Shown here: positions 8,214-19,722 of the stretch, piece after piece
Layout: each line of letters opens with the position of its first letter
How positions within the stretch are numbered: position 1 is the first letter of the stretch
DNA from: Discostella pseudostelligera
Taxonomy: Eukaryota > Bacillariophyta > Thalassiosirophyceae > Thalassiosirales > Thalassiosiraceae
DNA length: 19,722 nt
Direction of reading: 5' to 3'
Assembly: GCA_036940085.1 (NCBI GenBank)
Contig: JALLBK010000194.1
Coordinates: 1-19,722 of the forward strand
Position numbers and translations under genes: made by a program
Notes under the pieces: model-generated
What the model was told of the DNA's origin: nothing
The model's input: the letters and a program-made list of their open reading frames with translations, nothing else
Database searches by the model: none

Positions 8214-8293
8214 CCAAAGCCAAAGCCTCCATCCAAAGTCCATCCCGGTAGAGCCAAGTGAAGAGTAATACTACGCACTAAATCTATAAAACC

Positions 8294-11200
8294 ATGGCCA
8301 AAAAAGCCATCCTCGAAGTCCTCGAAAGCACCATCGGTCGCTACGTTCACAATCTCGATGCCGAAAGTCTCAATGTTGCCGTCTGGTCTGGTAAAATCGA
8401 ATTGCACAATCTCCAATTAGATATTGCCGCTGTCAATACTGAGTTATCACGAAGGGCGCACGAGGCACCTAATTTGGCTAGTCCATTTCGTGTAAATTCG
8501 GGATATTTTGAAAGTGTCCAATTAGATGTTCCATGGGCGAGACTGAGTAGTCGACCGGTGGTATTTCGAGCACGAGGACTGATGGTGCTTATGGAACCGT
8601 ATGATTTTTTAAAGGAAAAGGAGGAAGGTGGTGGTGGTGATCACATAGACATTCATGCTGGGAAGAGAAAGGGTGCTGCTTCAAGTGCAAGTGGATCTAC
8701 TACTGCTACGACTACTGCTAAATCTACTGGCATGCAAACGAATTCTGTATTAGAAGAGCGATCAAGATCAATTATTCGAGCCGAGGCAACAAGGCAACGA
8801 TCCAGTGCTGTGCGCAAGGCATGGGAGGAGGATGGTCAGAGCAATGACGACAATATGGACTCTGGGGACACCAACAAGGCTTCGGGCAGTGATTCTTCCA
8901 CCTTCACTTCCCGTTTGGTACGACGAATATTAGAAAATTTACAAGTTGAGGTTGATGATGTCCATTTAGCCGTACGGGGATGTGGATGTGCGGCTGGTTT
9001 GGTATTGGGTTCTTTGTCACTCGTTACTACCGATGCCAAGGGTGTCCGAACATTTGTCGATAGAAAGACCAACTTGAAAGATCCTGAATCATCATTCTTG
9101 TATAAGGAGTTACTGATATCGGGGTTGGGAATATATTTGCAGCACGATGATGACGAGGATGCTAGGAATTACAATCCGCAACAACAGCAACAACAGAAGC
9201 AGAATACGAACAACATTATGCGACGACGATTGATCAAGGGGACAGAGGGGGCGACCTACGTCCTATCCCCCCTCTCATTCCAAGCAAAATTACGTCAATC
9301 GGATTTAGATCACTGCATCGACTTTCCCAAATATTTAGTCCACTCCAAACTATCCTTCCTCTCCATACAACTATCTCGAGCGCAATTGGAATTGGGACAA
9401 CGGCTAGCATTGACTGTGGCCGCTCCCAAATCGGAAATTCGACCGCTGTTTCCTGAATATCGACCGTTGGAACCACTACTATCACCTGGTGGGAATGCTA
9501 AAGAATGGTGGCATTATGCTGTAAGATGCATTGGGCGATTGAATCGACATCGATCATGGATGGAATTCTATGCCGCGTATCGCAAGCGCAAATCATACCT
9601 AGAGTTATACAAGCGCCATGCCCATGCGGAGGGTGCTCCGTGGTTGGTCAAGTTGGCAGACTCGGAACGAGAGGAGTTAAATAAGATTGAGAGTGATCGA
9701 TCCATATCCATTTTTGGGTTGATGCATTGGCGAACCATTGCGGATGCTCAAGCGGCGAAAGAGTGGGAGAAGCATGCCGCGAGCAAGCGGAGTAGTGATG
9801 GTGTCATGACGGGGGGCACCACAGTGGCCAATACTCCTGTGAAGCCCAAATCATCATTGCTCAAGTCAACGTTTGCGTCATCTTTATTTGGTAGCACCCC
9901 ACGGAAAGAGTCATCGGTGTCCTCGTCGTCGGACACCTTCTATGAATGCTTAGATGATGGAGAAGATGCTAAACCCATCACACTCACCGCTGATGAGATG
10001 AAAGAGTTGGAAGTACTGTCAATGAAAACCGCCGACCGAATGTTGACCAAAGATTCCATGTTTTGCGATGTCAACTTCAATTTGGGCTCCTTTCATGTGA
10101 ATCTACTCACCGCGCCGAACCAGCCACTCACATCGTTGGAGATGGGGATGGTCTCCGCATCATTCAAGGCCAACGCGGATGGATCATTCACATCTGCATT
10201 GTCGTTGTTAAGTTTGGAGGTAGTGGATAGTGTCACACCCAATACCTACTATCCAACGATATGTCGTAGTTTGCAGAAGGCACACTCTAAGAAATCACAC
10301 GCGTTCCAATTTCAATTGAAGAAGAGCAAGGCAGGAGATCAGGAGCTGGTGTTGAAAATGGTGGCATGTGAAATAGTTGCCTCACCGATGTTGCTGTTTG
10401 CCATTAAGGAGTTTTTCAAGCTACCTACAACTAATACCATGCCTCTCCAACGAGGCAGCAGTGGCAGGGCAAATCCCATGCTATACGAGAGTGCAAGTGG
10501 GGATGCAGACATATTCTTTGATGCAAAGGAAGGCATGGCATCGACGACGTTGTTTTCGCCACTGGCTGTAAGATCTGTCTCTCATTTCGCATTTCCCACC
10601 CCGTCCAAAGCTGCTGCTGCTGCTACTGCTACTGATGGAGGTGTGCATAATTCGGTAATGGGAGATGCGAAGGTATCGGCAAAACTGTCATCAGCCATAA
10701 TGGATGCTTGGAATGGAAAGAATAAACAGAAGCAGCAATGGAAAATTGACTGCGACATCTCGGCTCCGATTCTCATCCTTCCTGAGAACTGTACCGATCC
10801 AAATGCGACGGTGTTGATCTGCAACTTTGGTCGATTCAATTTTATATATGGAACGGAGGCTCTGTCCCCTGCAGTGTTGGAATGGTTTGGTAGCCACCAA
10901 CGAGCGCATAGGAAGGACTCGGCCATCGATCACCTGAACCTTGAAATGAATGATTTGTCGTTCACCGTCAGCTCTGTACGTGAGGCATCCAAGAATAGAC
11001 TTGATGAAATGGACGTGGATGTATCTACCAGCGTAATTGAACCAGTATCATTCACATTAAGTATTGGACTGGAACATACAATATCCTCTGGAGAAGATAA
11101 TATCCCACGAACGTGTGTCATTGGAGTACTTCCCGGCATTGTGTTGCGCCTTGCTCCATCTCATGTTACCAAAATCCTTCGAGTTGCTGCAATTTGGTCT

Positions 11201-14200
11201 TCCAACTTGAACACTTTGCGAGGTGACGGCATTAATTCAAGCAATAGCGGTCCGGCATCACTTTCCGATGTTGATGAGGAAGCTTCCGATCCGGATTTAG
11301 AGATCATGTCCAGTGGTTCTGGCATTTCATTGCTGGATGACGAACCGCCCCTAACCCCCGCAGTTGGTGAAAGTACTTTTGTTCGATCAAAGAACATCAT
11401 TCTAGACTCGATGCTGAAACCGAGGCAAAACAACGATGGAACAGCTGCAATGGAATTCATGCATGTGTCCGTTTCTTTGCTGAAGCTGTCGTTGAACATT
11501 TACACCGACCACGGCGATGGATTGGAGGCGCATTTAGTGTCAGTTGTAGCATCGTCGTCTCTGATAACCGACGGAACCTCTTCGAGTAGATTGAGTATGG
11601 GTTGGTTTTGGATTTTGGATCGGCTGAAGTCCGAGCAGCAGTTGCCGAGGCGTCAGCGGCTGGTTTTCCACTCAAACCTACCCAGGTCTGCCACGGACTA
11701 TGCTGGCAATGATAATTACTCGGAAATTATGAACGATTTGGCGAGGCAAGGTGTCTTCAAACCCAACTACGAAGGGTCGGCAGAACTTGCGGACATCAAT
11801 ATTGTAAAGCTTCGAAACAGCAAGGCTCACGCCTATCATGACCAAGCACGAGAGTTTTCTCGCTCTTACATGCAATCCATTTCAGCTGGTGTTGATGGAG
11901 CAACTGTGGTGAATGCTAAGTTTACGAGCCTTTTTGTGAATTGGAATCCGATTGCCATCAAGACGCTTTTTGCAGCCAAATCAGAAGTTTTGGATTTCAA
12001 GGAGAGGGCATATTCCACATATGAGCAAATGTCGAAGTTACAACAACATGATCTCCGGCTCAGCTCGCATCAAGACAAGCCTAGTCCGATTGACAATCTT
12101 GGAATTAACTCTATTTTTATCTTGGCGGAGATGGAGAATTTCGAAATATCATTGAATTCGGCGCAAGACGATCAGCCACTCTTTACAATGACGATGTCAG
12201 GTTCAAAGGTTAATTATCACAGCCTGGAAGGTAGTAACGAGAACTCGGAAATTAGTCTAGTCGTTGGTGATTTTCGCATGGAATCAAGTTCATCAGGGAA
12301 AATCTTACAAACATATCGGACTATCCTGGGTCTGGCACCTTGTGTATCGACCAGTTTGCTCACTGTAAAGTACAGCAAAGGAGCCAACGCTGTCGGTTCA
12401 AGTAACGTCGGTGGCGCAGATAAAACAAATTGCGAGGCTTGTGCTGAGATAGTATTGTCTCCAATGCGTTTTGTGCATATTCACAGCCAAGTGTTCACAC
12501 TGATCGAGTATGTTTCTGAGGTAAGTCGAACGCTGCAAATGTTCATCGCCCTCTCTCCTCAATATTGTTTCATCACCTCGTTTCATCATCTTCTTGAATG
12601 TTCCACTCTAGGGCGTTTTTGGCGCTATCACCGCGAGCGTGGCGTCCTCAGCAGCTGCTGCTGCCATGGAGGTAGCAAAGAGTTCACAAGATCGGGAGCG
12701 TCTCTTTTACGTGGTTGCAACCGGCTTCAACATGGTGCTACCTCAAGCAGTATACTCAGAAAAATACTTTTCATTTCACGCTGGCAATTTCGAGGCACAC
12801 TATAGAGCATTGGGAGATGATATTGGATCAAACATCCAACTTTCGTTGAATGATGTATCGATGAATTGCAACCAAAATCTGCAGATGGTCTCGGATCCAG
12901 TGAACATGTCCGTCTTGGTCGACCTGAAGCCGCCATTCTCGCAAGGAACCGAGGATGAACGAGCAACAAGAATCAACATGTCAATTTCACGCATTCGCTT
13001 GCTGGTAGCTCGAAGTCATTATGCCCAAATAATGTACACATTAGATTTCAACATTGGGGAGCGAGACATCTTTCTTCGAGATAAAAATGCTTATCGAGTT
13101 AGTGAGAATTATCGAGAGACACTCTCTAAGTCTGACGCGATGAACGCCATAATGAAAAATCTGAGCCACGCAGGTGTTGAAAATGTTGAAGTGATTAGGA
13201 GGTAAGATTTTGATTGCGTCACTGGTTTCTATAATAATTCCCTTCTCAGCTTCTCAAACAATTTCCTGCACTCTTACAATCGGCAACACATTCCAGGATG
13301 TACATCGATTTCCACATTCAAGAGCTCGCAGTAAAACTTTGTAGAGACACAACGGAAGATCCCATTGTGTCATTTGCCGCCGTGAATGCTCATATTATGA
13401 TGAAGCTCCTTCCAGATGAGAAACAGATGAAGGCCCATCTGGCATTGCATGACCTAGTTTGTGACGACAGGCGTGAAGGAACTGCTGACCGCAAATTCAG
13501 GCGCATGTTTGGGCGTGCTAATGTGAATGAGCTGAACAAAGTTGACGAATCTGAGGTATTTCTTCTCAACTACACCAAGTACGCCGAAGATGGAGCGCGT
13601 GACATTGAAGTTAAGATCGGATCTTCCCAAGTAGTAGTCCTACCAGATGTCATTTCTGACATGCTCAACTTCATCAAGGTCGCACCTACAGGGCAATTGA
13701 AACCAGAATCTTCGTCTTTGTCAGCTCAACCGAAAAATATTGCCAGTGAGTCAACGCACGTTGTTGTGACAGATGATGTTCCGAATCAAGTCGAGGCATG
13801 TTTTGAATCCATAGGAAGCGCTGGATTGCCGGCGTTGAAGAAAACAAACTATCAAATAGAGTCTTCGAACATGCGGCTTGTCCTTGTCGACTTAGGCAGT
13901 ATTGATTCGCCTAGCTCATTTGTTTCATCAAAGAGCGTCTCAGCCCTCAATGAGACTATTATTCTGCAAGGTAAAATGCAGGCAAAGTTTGAGATGACTA
14001 GCGACACAGCTACCGACACAACCGTAGAGAAGGATTACAAAATTGATGCTGAAAGAGTAGAAATCTACACCGCGCAAGGCGTTGATTCTCTTCATCCTGT
14101 CCAAATTTTAGAGCCGGCGAAATTTGTAATATTATACTACCAAAAGGAATGCAATAGAAGGGCCGAACATTCGACGGATCTGAAGTTTGTCACACTATCT

Positions 14201-17200
14201 CCAATCGACTTGACAATTTCGATGCAAAATGCAGCTCTAGCAAGCACCTTAGCGTCGAGCATTTCTGATTCATTTGCAATTGAAGAGGAGAACATTGTTG
14301 GCGACAATGAGTTCCATCCTCTGTCGACGACAGATGCGAACAGGATCGCAAGGCTTAACTCTGCGCTGATGAGAGATGTGGACGATCAAGCCGAAGACTC
14401 GAGCGAGCGAATAAGTAGACATTCGTCGCATAGTGGGGTTTTACGTTCAATGAGACGCTCCATTCGCCTTAAAATGACTTCTCCCGAAGCCACTCTGACG
14501 GTGATAAATGACTTTCAGGGGCTTGTAAGTTTCATTCAATGTTTGCAAAAAGTCATCATTACTTCTTGCCACCTTTAACGAAGCTTTGCCCTCTCATTCA
14601 TTATACATCCAGGATGAAGCATTGTTTAAGATCAGTTCCATCAATGCTGTCGTGGGTGGAGAGATATCCTACCCTGGCGTGACCGACAATGAAAAGCCAT
14701 GCTTTGCATGCAGCCTAAACACAAGGTGAGCTGATGTCTGGAGAGATGATAATAGCACATTTCTTTCTCTCCCGACACTGAATCAAACCAATCTATTCTT
14801 TAAGCATTCTTGCTGAATACTTTGATGCTGCGAGTCAGCGATGGACGATGCTACTAACGAGTCCATGGGAATTGATGCTGAATGCTTCAAGAGCCCCCCA
14901 AACGCGCACGATGAAAAGGCTGTCGTCGACTTTCGATATTGAATCAAGCCAATGCCATGTATCATTTTCGGAACATTTCCTTGTCAACGTCGGCGCTGCC
15001 AGTAGGATGTGGTCTGTGTATTCAGGTGAGACCAAATTCCATGGTTTTTAACGCATGTAGAATGAAGACTGACTTCACCTATGAAGACTGACTTCACCTT
15101 CGCCGCCATTTTCTCCTGACGACAGGAGCGACAAAGCAAGCTAATGCATTAGCTGACAGTGCGAATACCGGAGATTTGAATAAAATGAGGCTCTCGAGGA
15201 GCATGGCTGCATGTGCCGCCCGATCACTCATAACCACACTTCCATATGCAATTGAAAACCATTCTGGTCTAAGCGCTTCCTATTCAATCTATGATTATGC
15301 CATAAGGCTTCCATTGCCAACTAACTCAACACAGTTCTTCCGATTTGAGCTGTTTCCTGAACGAGGCTCAGGAGGCATGCGACGATATGGTCAAGACATT
15401 AAGTGTCCAAAACGAATCAACATTCACATCGGTGGTACCGAAATATCTATCCGTGATTTGGATCGCGAAGTGAACAAGCCAAGATCTGCGTACTATATCC
15501 CTGAGTTCCGTGTCCATGCATTTGTGCATGTCATAAAGCGTGGTAAATCGACGGTGAGATTGATTTGACTTCTCCCTCCTCTTACTACCGATTTGCGTTA
15601 TCTGACTTCATGTGTTGCTTATTTACGAGCAGGTACTCCACATTAGTAGTCGCGTAGAGATACACAATACATCGTCGTTGCCATTTCGGATATCAGTTAT
15701 CGCAGATGACAGCGTCAAGGATTTAGGAATTGTGACAAAGTCTCAAAGGCGGAATCGCTCACTGAGTTCTGAATCATTGTTGAAGGAAAGCAAAGATTTC
15801 ATGACACATTCTGTTTTTGGTCTACCAGCGCAATTGTTGCGGAGCGTCACCGTTGATACGTCTGCCACTCTCTGCCTCCAAATATCTCCAGTTCTGGAGG
15901 ATTACGACAGCGCTGAGCTGTTTGGAATGTTCAACTTGCCCAGTTTTCAGCGTTTGTTGGGAATCGCAAGAACTGACGACAGCAGGAGAGTAATCGAAGT
16001 TGTCTGCTCGCCAGCGTCTCGAACCAGTCGAAGCTCCGCTCTCGGTGCCAATATTCGCTGCAAAGTGACTTTGGTTGATGTGGCCCACCCCTTTGTTGAG
16101 TTGTATATCGAGCCGCGGGCAATATTCCGAAATAACATGCCCGTGAGCTTAATTGTGCGCACCCCGATGCCGCATACATTCATCTCAACCCCAAATCAAC
16201 CTGATAACGACCACGTTGAACCCGAAGATCCCAACTTTTCAACTCATAGAATCAGACCACTTGAGTCTATTGAGGTCTTCACTCCAGGGCCATCTATTGC
16301 CATTTCACTGAAATGTGCAGATTTGCCCATCGGCGGTACAACCACAGGTTGGGTGGACGGAAATTTCATTGACATTCCACTGAAATCGAAGATTTTAGAA
16401 CCATTACGTTGCACATTTCCGTTTCTGACAAAGTCGATGAATCGATACGAGTCGTCACGACAATTTGCTGGCCCTGTCAGCGGCAACGACTTTTTTGTCA
16501 TAGAATCAGGAGACGTAACACCTGATCTCAAAGAAAATGGACGCACGCATGTTCAATCTTCGCATGGATCAGCAAGAACTATTTCTTTCATTGTTTGCAA
16601 CTATGCGGTTGATCACACTGGAACATTGCTATTTGAGAAAGTTTCAATGACGGATGAAAATGATAGCCGAAGAAATTCGAAATTGATCCGTGGGTCACCA
16701 CCATACAGTGCCTTTTCATCGACGCATCACCGCAGGAGAGTTACGCTGCTTCCCGAATCTACCGCTTTCATACGGCTCGTAGAATTGACAATGGAGGGTG
16801 AAGTAGGAATGAAACGGAGTGTCCCTTTCAGGGTAGAAGATTGCTCGATGACAGAAGGTATTGACTCCATGCCGATCATGTGGGCCGATTCCACCCCGTC
16901 TGGTTACTTTGCCTATAGAAACCTTACAGTGGAAGGGAGTGAACTCCACGTTGTTCCGGAATTCGTCATTTTCAATGGAAGCGAGCATCATCAAATTCGA
17001 GTCATGCAGTTGGCTGAGCCATCCTTTATGCTCGAGCCGTCAAAGATTTCGCCCATTTCGCGCGACAAAAATAACTCAATAGTGGTACAATTTGAGGTTC
17101 CAGCCATTAGCGGGCTGACAGGGCCTGTGGAGATTGATCGGGTTGGTCTGAGAATTTGTGTCGTAAAGTCGAAAGTCACTGGTGAGGCACTTGGAAGTCT

Positions 17201-19025
17201 GGCTGTCCAAACAGTTACTGGCGCACGTGATTCTCGCTTGGTTGTGAAGATTGGGGCTCTTACTATCAAAGAATCAGAGAATTACGTAGAAAGTACCGGA
17301 CTCTTTGCAGATGACTTTATCCGATTCCGCGTGCGATGGTCCGAAATGCGCGTTACACTGAAAGATACAGAAGAATCATCTGAAAGGTACGAAGAAAACA
17401 GAGCTGCACTTAGAAAGTATCTTGAGCACCACAACGTAAATTCTGTCGAGCTGGAGAGGAAGCTTACCGAGGCCCGTCATGATTATAATGTCGAGGTGGA
17501 CAACAAGGAGAAATCTTTTCCCGACGTCGCACAGGTTCTTTTACACCGCTTCACTGTTGATTTTCAACGAATCTTCAAGGAAGATGACCCCAAGAAGGGA
17601 GACCGAAAAAGCCAAGAACTCACTTCAAGTGAGCGAGCGCAATTCTCTGTTGTAGTGCACAATGTCCGGATAATCGACTGTTCACCCAATACTGAAAGCT
17701 CGGTCGTTTTTGATTCAATGTCAGAAACAAGCTTCATCGACTTGTGTATACGCACACGAGGTCCATTAGATGCCGATCTGATTAGGGTTGATCTGTTTGA
17801 CCTCAACCTCGCCTACGGTGACGGAAAGGCTCATCAAATTATTGTGAACACAGGAGAAGATTTCGTGTGGAGACTTTTGGATATTGCAAATCGAACCATG
17901 TTAGCAACCGCAGAACTTGCGGGTGTAGACTTGGATTTGAAATGGGATGACAAAGCCGGAAAGTTCGCGGTTGCCATATCAGATCCAAAGCTGAAGGAGG
18001 CAGATGACTTGGATGCAGGTAGGTTGATGATTTTTGAATGGCACATGCTATTCGTATTCACATTGTCCTCACGATCAGTTTTCTGAATGCCCGCAGACGG
18101 AAACTATCGCCCCCCAAGGAGTGACAAGCTCTACGACGTCAAGACCCTTCGGGTATCTCCATTCACACTTCTATTCAGCTTCAAGCGTCAACCACAATCG
18201 TCTCGGTATCAACTTGTCAGAGGTACCAAGGGTGCAAAATTGACGAATTATTTTACTCAGAGATTGAAGTTTACCATTGACAGAGCTGATCTTCGTTTCC
18301 AAGGTTATCTGGTGAGGAACATTACAGGCCCTCCCGATAGGATAGCAGACTCAATCAAAGCTGTATATACCACCCAGCTCAAGTCGAAAATGGTGTCACT
18401 CTTGACAGCCACAAGCTTTCAAGATTGGAAGTATCTTACAGCTCGAGATTCAGGTGGAGAAGAGTTTATTGAAGGTGATCTTCTCCGTATGACAGGAAAT
18501 CTTGCCGGCAGAGCGTCTAAATTCGTTCTGAAGAAATCGGGCGATTTTATTGGAGACACTCTTGTTTCAGTTACAGGCACTATCGGAGGCGGTATTCAAG
18601 AAGCTACCGAATCGATTGGCTTGGGGCAAGTTGGTGCTGGGGTGAACAGTGTGGTTTCAGGTCTGGGAGAAGGAGTTAGTAGTGGTGTGAAAGGCGTCGG
18701 TACTGGAGCGGGTGACATAATACGTGGTGCCGGTAAAGGCATTGGCCAGATTATTGGAGGACTTGGAGGGGGCGTGCAAATTGTCGGCAAAGGCATTGCC
18801 AAAGGCGATACATCTGAGGTCGGTGCAGGGTTCGCCACAATAGGGAATGGTATTGGACAAGGCCTTGAATCCGCCGTCGAAGGCACTGTAAGTGGAGTGG
18901 TTTCCCTGGGCAAAGGGTTGTTCTCTGGTGCGAAAAGTGTCGGAAAAGGCCTTGGCGGCGTGTTTACGGGACAGGAGGAGCCCCAGAGACCACCCAGTGG
19001 ACGTGGGCGTGGTGGTCGACGATGA
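8294..19025 (+). CDS. VPS13: VPS13-family bridge-like lipid transfer protein
   Basis: A 3,373-residue VPS13, a rod-shaped protein with a hydrophobic groove that moves phospholipids between membranes at contact sites. Exons: 8294-12520, 12612-13201, 13297-14524, 14613-14725, 14805-15025, 15126-15553, 15633-18018 and 18097-19025. All seven introns are 78-100 bases and GT-AG, and the joined length is exactly 3,374 codons. Residues 1-120 are the chorein domain (AILEVLESTIGRYV, LNVAVWSGKIELHNLQLD), the ER-side lipid entry. Low-complexity insertions follow near 120-150 and a Gln run near 297. The YVSE-GVFGAITASVASSA segment spans the exon 1/2 junction. The VAB/SHR-BD adaptor-binding region runs from about 2150 (LPYAIENHSGL) to 2700. 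APT1-like (VVVHNVRIIDC) and ATG2_C-like (VSPFTLLFSF) segments follow. A Gly-rich amphipathic tract fills 3224 to the end. I do not see the C-terminal PH-like domain of yeast or human VPS13. The start matches the family N-terminus. Confidence 0.95.
9178..9201 (+). repeat. CAA/CAG-rich Gln tract in VPS13
   Basis: A run of CAA and CAG codons within VPS13 exon 1 encodes a Gln-rich loop, followed by Asn codons. It sits in an expected flexible insertion and keeps the frame. Confidence 0.75.
15062..15099. repeat. 19-bp perfect tandem duplication inside VPS13 intron 5
   Basis: The 19-base unit beginning ATGAAGACTG occurs twice head-to-tail without mismatch (15062-15080 and 15081-15099), inside the 100-base intron 15026-15125. 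It is probably a recent slippage duplication; without it the intron would be 81 bases, like its neighbours. Confidence 0.9.
18577..19022 (+). other. Gly-rich amphipathic C-terminal tract of VPS13
   Basis: About 150 codons at the end of VPS13 encode an imperfect periodic pattern of Gly, Val/Ile/Leu, Ser and Lys with a unit near 11 residues, of the kind GxGKGIGQIIGG, VGKGIAKG and GKGLFSGAKSVGKGL. The last residues turn basic and Arg-rich (GRGRGGRR). In VPS13 and ATG2 proteins the C-terminal amphipathic helices contact lipid droplets or membranes; membrane binding here is inferred from that. Confidence 0.7.
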
Positions 19026-19384
19026 AGCAAGATTCTTCGTCATCTGCGACCACGCACTGCTGAAGGATTTGTCGACAGAAGATCTGGATCCGAATCAAGC
19101 GCACATGAAGTTCGCTGCTTCCTTTGCCCCCACCAAACCAAAATCGTCTCAAACGAATGCCCAGTCACTTCGGCAACTGCGCCATCCTGAAAGCAACACA
19201 AAAAACTATGACGAAAGTCTCCGTAATTGTCATTGCTTTTCGAAGATTTTTGCTATTTTATGTGAATACATCGAGTGAATCAGTGCAGTGGCTTGATGCA
19301 ATTGGAGTACAATCAACGTTGCCATGATTCATTTGATTTAAAGAAGCAAACTATCTTCAGAAAAGCATCCACCGTGGTTCGTGT
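19026..19384. other. Convergent 3' region between VPS13 and small protein gene
   Basis: This 359-base interval must hold the 3' UTRs of VPS13 and of the opposite-strand gene ending at 19385. Reading frame +1 stays open from within VPS13 exon 8 to TGA 19276-19278 with ordinary-looking codons, so part of it could be an alternative or former C-terminal coding region. No recognisable domain is seen in it. Confidence 0.45.
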
Positions 19385-19564
19385 TTAAGGCTTCTTGCTT
19401 TTTTCGGTGGGTGCTCCAGCTGCCTTGGTCTTCGCCTCGGATGCCGCCGGAGCCTTGCTTGGTGCTGCCGCGTTCTTGGCTTCAGGTGCCTTGGCTGGTG
19501 CTGGCGCCTTGTTGGTGGCAGGCTTGGCCGAAGAGCACGAGTTTTCCTTGTTTCCGCAGGTCAT
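19385..19564 (-). CDS. Small Ala/Lys/Pro-rich protein, 59 aa
   Basis: ATG at 19564-19562 to TAA at 19387-19385 encodes 59 residues. The N-terminus is MTCGNKENSCSSAKPA, with two cysteines at positions 3 and 10. The rest is Ala, Lys and Pro with recurring KAP(A/E) motifs and ends in Lys-Ser-Lys-Lys-Pro. Third codon positions are strongly C/G-biased, unlike the flanking UTRs, which supports real coding. The start is preceded by CAAACACAACC, a plausible eukaryotic start context. I do not recognise the family. The basic Ala/Pro/Lys tail recalls histone H1 tails, and the two cysteines could bind a metal, but neither is established. It converges on VPS13. Confidence 0.6.
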   Translation of the reverse strand: MTCGNKENSCSSAKPATNKAPAPAKAPEAKNAAAPSKAPAASEAKTKAAGAPTEKSKKP

Positions 19565-19722
19565 GGTTGTGTTTGATTTGCTGAAAGTGATATTGAATGG
19601 AATGGGAAAGACAAATCGAAGTGAGATGATGAGTTTGAAAATGCAGAGTAATCACAAAGTTGTCAACGATCACACGCATCGTCCATATCGAGCGTGAAGA
19701 AATGATTAAACGAGCGAACGAA
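19565..19722 (-). promoter_or_regulatory. Upstream region of the small protein gene
   Basis: On the minus strand this stretch is pyrimidine-rich just ahead of the ATG and AT-rich further out, as expected for a 5' UTR and proximal promoter. The CTTTCAG at 19591-19585 could be a 3' splice site of a 5' UTR intron, but no donor is confirmed. The window ends here. Confidence 0.35.

Larger units (their letters stand above)
7530..8293. promoter_or_regulatory. Divergent SelO / VPS13 promoter region
   Basis: The 764 bases between the two outward-facing start codons must contain both 5' UTRs and promoters. No conserved gene is visible on either strand; the open frames here are short or overlap the VPS13 start antisense. 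The notable contents are an AT-rich block of repeated TTTCAATTT-like words at 7814-7893 and an inverted repeat at 8177-8213. The TATAAA at 8285-8290 is only three bases from the VPS13 ATG, too close to serve as a TATA box for a transcript starting upstream of that ATG. Confidence 0.55.

Noticed and set aside
8285..8290. TATAAA as the VPS13 TATA box
   Set aside because: It ends three bases before the start codon, so transcription would begin inside the coding region and lose the conserved chorein N-terminus.
7898..8416. 172-codon open frame on the minus strand over the VPS13 start
   Set aside because: It overlaps the conserved VPS13 N-terminus antisense and shows no recognisable domain or coding bias.
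12639..12720. Separate gene starting at the Ala-rich stretch after 12639
   Set aside because: It is VPS13 exon 2; GT-AG junctions at 12521 and 12611 join it in frame to exon 1.
18888..18893. GTAAGT as a real donor splitting VPS13 exon 8
   Set aside because: The frame stays open through it with the same Gly-rich periodicity on both sides, and no downstream acceptor gives a recognisable continuation.
19395..19697. Hydrophobic Ala/Gly/Leu-rich 100-codon frame on the plus strand
   Set aside because: It is the antisense of the Ala/Lys/Pro-rich small gene; GC-rich Ala codons read backwards give Gly/Ala/Leu runs that mimic a membrane protein.

Overview
The window is nuclear DNA from a eukaryotic microalga, most likely a centric diatom of the Thalassiosira/Skeletonema type. 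That placement is an inference. It rests on short GT-AG introns of 78 to 116 bases, mixed-use promoters between closely packed genes, a ribonuclease-inhibitor-type leucine-rich-repeat (LRR) family resembling the large LRR families of these diatoms, and a selenocysteine-encoding gene. Nothing looks prokaryotic, and I see no CRISPR array, rRNA, tRNA or insertion sequence.

Layout from left to right. Positions 1-93 hold hexanucleotide repeats. Positions 58-1899 (+) are an LRR gene whose frame is broken by one TGA at 331-333. Positions 2269-3066 (-) are a four-exon cytosolic cyclophilin with an intact active site. Positions 3386-4131 (+) are a 5'-truncated, frameshifted relic of the C-terminal half of an LRR gene of the same family. 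Positions 4561-7529 (-) are a two-exon selenoprotein O (SelO) gene of 950 codons. Its apparent stop TGA at 4570-4572 should be read as selenocysteine, followed by Ser-Ser-stop. Its 3' UTR holds a roughly 100-bp tandem duplication in which each unit folds like a SECIS element; the distal one (4274-4335) has a textbook SECIS core. Positions 7530-8293 are a 764-bp divergent promoter region. Positions 8294-19025 (+) are a complete eight-exon VPS13 gene encoding a 3,373-residue lipid-transfer protein. Positions 19385-19564 (-) encode a 59-residue Ala/Lys/Pro-rich protein.

There is no operon-like system. The genes form a run of convergent and divergent pairs: SelO and VPS13 share a promoter region, cyclophilin faces away from the LRR relic, and SelO's SECIS-bearing 3' UTR converges on that relic. 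The strongest biology is the SelO locus: a C-terminal Sec three residues from the end plus a duplicated SECIS, which conventional gene prediction would truncate by three residues. All splice junctions were read by eye. They restore one open frame in SelO, cyclophilin and VPS13; the VPS13 exons sum to 10,122 nt, exactly 3,374 codons.
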